A stretch of DNA of 5,383 bases from Actinomycetota bacterium (lineage in GTDB: Bacteria; Actinomycetota; Thermoleophilia; UBA2241). The notes beneath the pieces were generated by a model, which was given only the letters and a program-made list of their open reading frames with translations, did not search any database and was not told the origin of the DNA. Within the stretch, counting starts at the first letter, position 1, and the number at the start of each line of letters is the position of its first letter. Position numbers and translations under genes: made by a program. The stretch spans positions 1 through 5,383 of the forward strand of contig JAAYBE010000314.1 in the NCBI GenBank assembly GCA_012719015.1, read 5' to 3'. Positions 5,244-5,383 of this stretch are shown piece by piece.

Positions 5244-5383
5244 TCAGGCCCTGGCCTTCTTGCCGCCTTTCTTGCCGCCCTTCTTGACCGCCTTGCGGTC
5301 GGCGTTCAGCCGCTCCAGCCCGTCTTTGCGGCCGTACTCCTCCTGGTAGGCCTGGGCGATGGCGCACTTCTTGCAGCCCTTGC
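5244..5383 (-). CDS. Hypothetical protein, C-terminal end with CxxC motif and Lys/Gly-rich tail; 5' end outside window
   Basis: On the - strand a frame is open from the window edge down to a TGA whose complement is at 5244-5246, giving about 45 residues. They begin KGCKKCAIAQAYQEEYG, continue through RKDGLERLNADRKA, and end in a basic tail KKGGKKGGKKARA. The CKKC pair could bind a metal or an Fe-S cluster, with more ligands upstream. The Lys/Gly tail suggests contact with nucleic acid, ribosome or polyphosphate, and is also common as a disordered extension in high-GC bacteria. I do not recognise the family. The gene is convergent with the polyphosphate operon and so is probably transcribed separately. 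The frame is supported by codons with G or C in the third position nearly throughout and by a plausible stop position; the product is unknown. Confidence 0.6.
   Translation of the reverse strand, partial: KGCKKCAIAQAYQEEYGRKDGLERLNADRKAVKKGGKKGGKKARA
5257..5292 (-). repeat. Imperfect 12-base tandem repeat coding for KKGG units
   Basis: Three consecutive 12-base units (5257-5268, 5269-5280, 5281-5292) share TTCTTGCCGCC on the + strand, the last with an inserted A. On the - strand they code for the VKKGGKKGGKKA part of the tail of the convergent gene. Such a repeat can vary in copy number by slippage. Confidence 0.6.

Overview
This is a very GC-rich (roughly 70 %), densely coding bacterial segment. 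Codons end mostly in G or C, Shine-Dalgarno sequences are GGAGG-like, and genes are coupled head to tail. An actinobacterial-type chromosome (for example a Coriobacteriia, Thermoleophilia or Rubrobacter-like lineage) fits best, but this is inferred from composition and protein style; there is no rRNA or other taxonomic marker. No transposase, phage, CRISPR, tRNA or rRNA signal was seen, and no gene-free stretch exceeds about 165 bases.

Left part (1-493): the C-terminal end of an Rrf2-family transcription regulator with an IscR-like Cys/Cys/Cys/His cluster is followed 52 bases later by a 78-residue NifU C-terminal-domain (Nfu) iron-sulfur carrier with a CxxC motif. Together they look like an iron-sulfur biogenesis or sensing unit. 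The 164-base gap after it holds a very strong nested hairpin (505-561), an AT-rich -10-like hexamer (564-569), two small dyads and a Shine-Dalgarno sequence.

Middle and right (658-5200): a compact three-gene polyphosphate operon on the + strand. Polyphosphate kinase 1 (741 aa, both active-site histidines present) overlaps by one base with a SixA-type phosphohistidine phosphatase (160 aa). That gene is followed with only a 2-base gap by a 610-residue protein that combines an N-terminal CYTH triphosphate-tunnel domain, a central helix-turn-helix segment and a C-terminal CHAD domain. PPK1 makes polyphosphate through a phosphohistidine intermediate, SixA-like enzymes remove phosphate from histidine, CYTH domains bind or hydrolyse triphosphate compounds, and CHAD domains bind polyphosphate. 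The operon therefore looks like a make, bind and process cassette for polyphosphate, with a possible DNA-binding output through the helix-turn-helix.

Right edge (5244-5383): the C-terminal end of a convergent gene on the - strand, with a CxxC motif and a Lys/Gly-rich tail; its function is not recognised. The 43-base gap between the convergent stops carries small GC-rich hairpins without T-tracts.

The most notable items are the CYTH-HTH-CHAD fusion, the coupling of a phosphohistidine phosphatase to a phosphohistidine-forming kinase, and the strong hairpin abutting the presumed ppk promoter.
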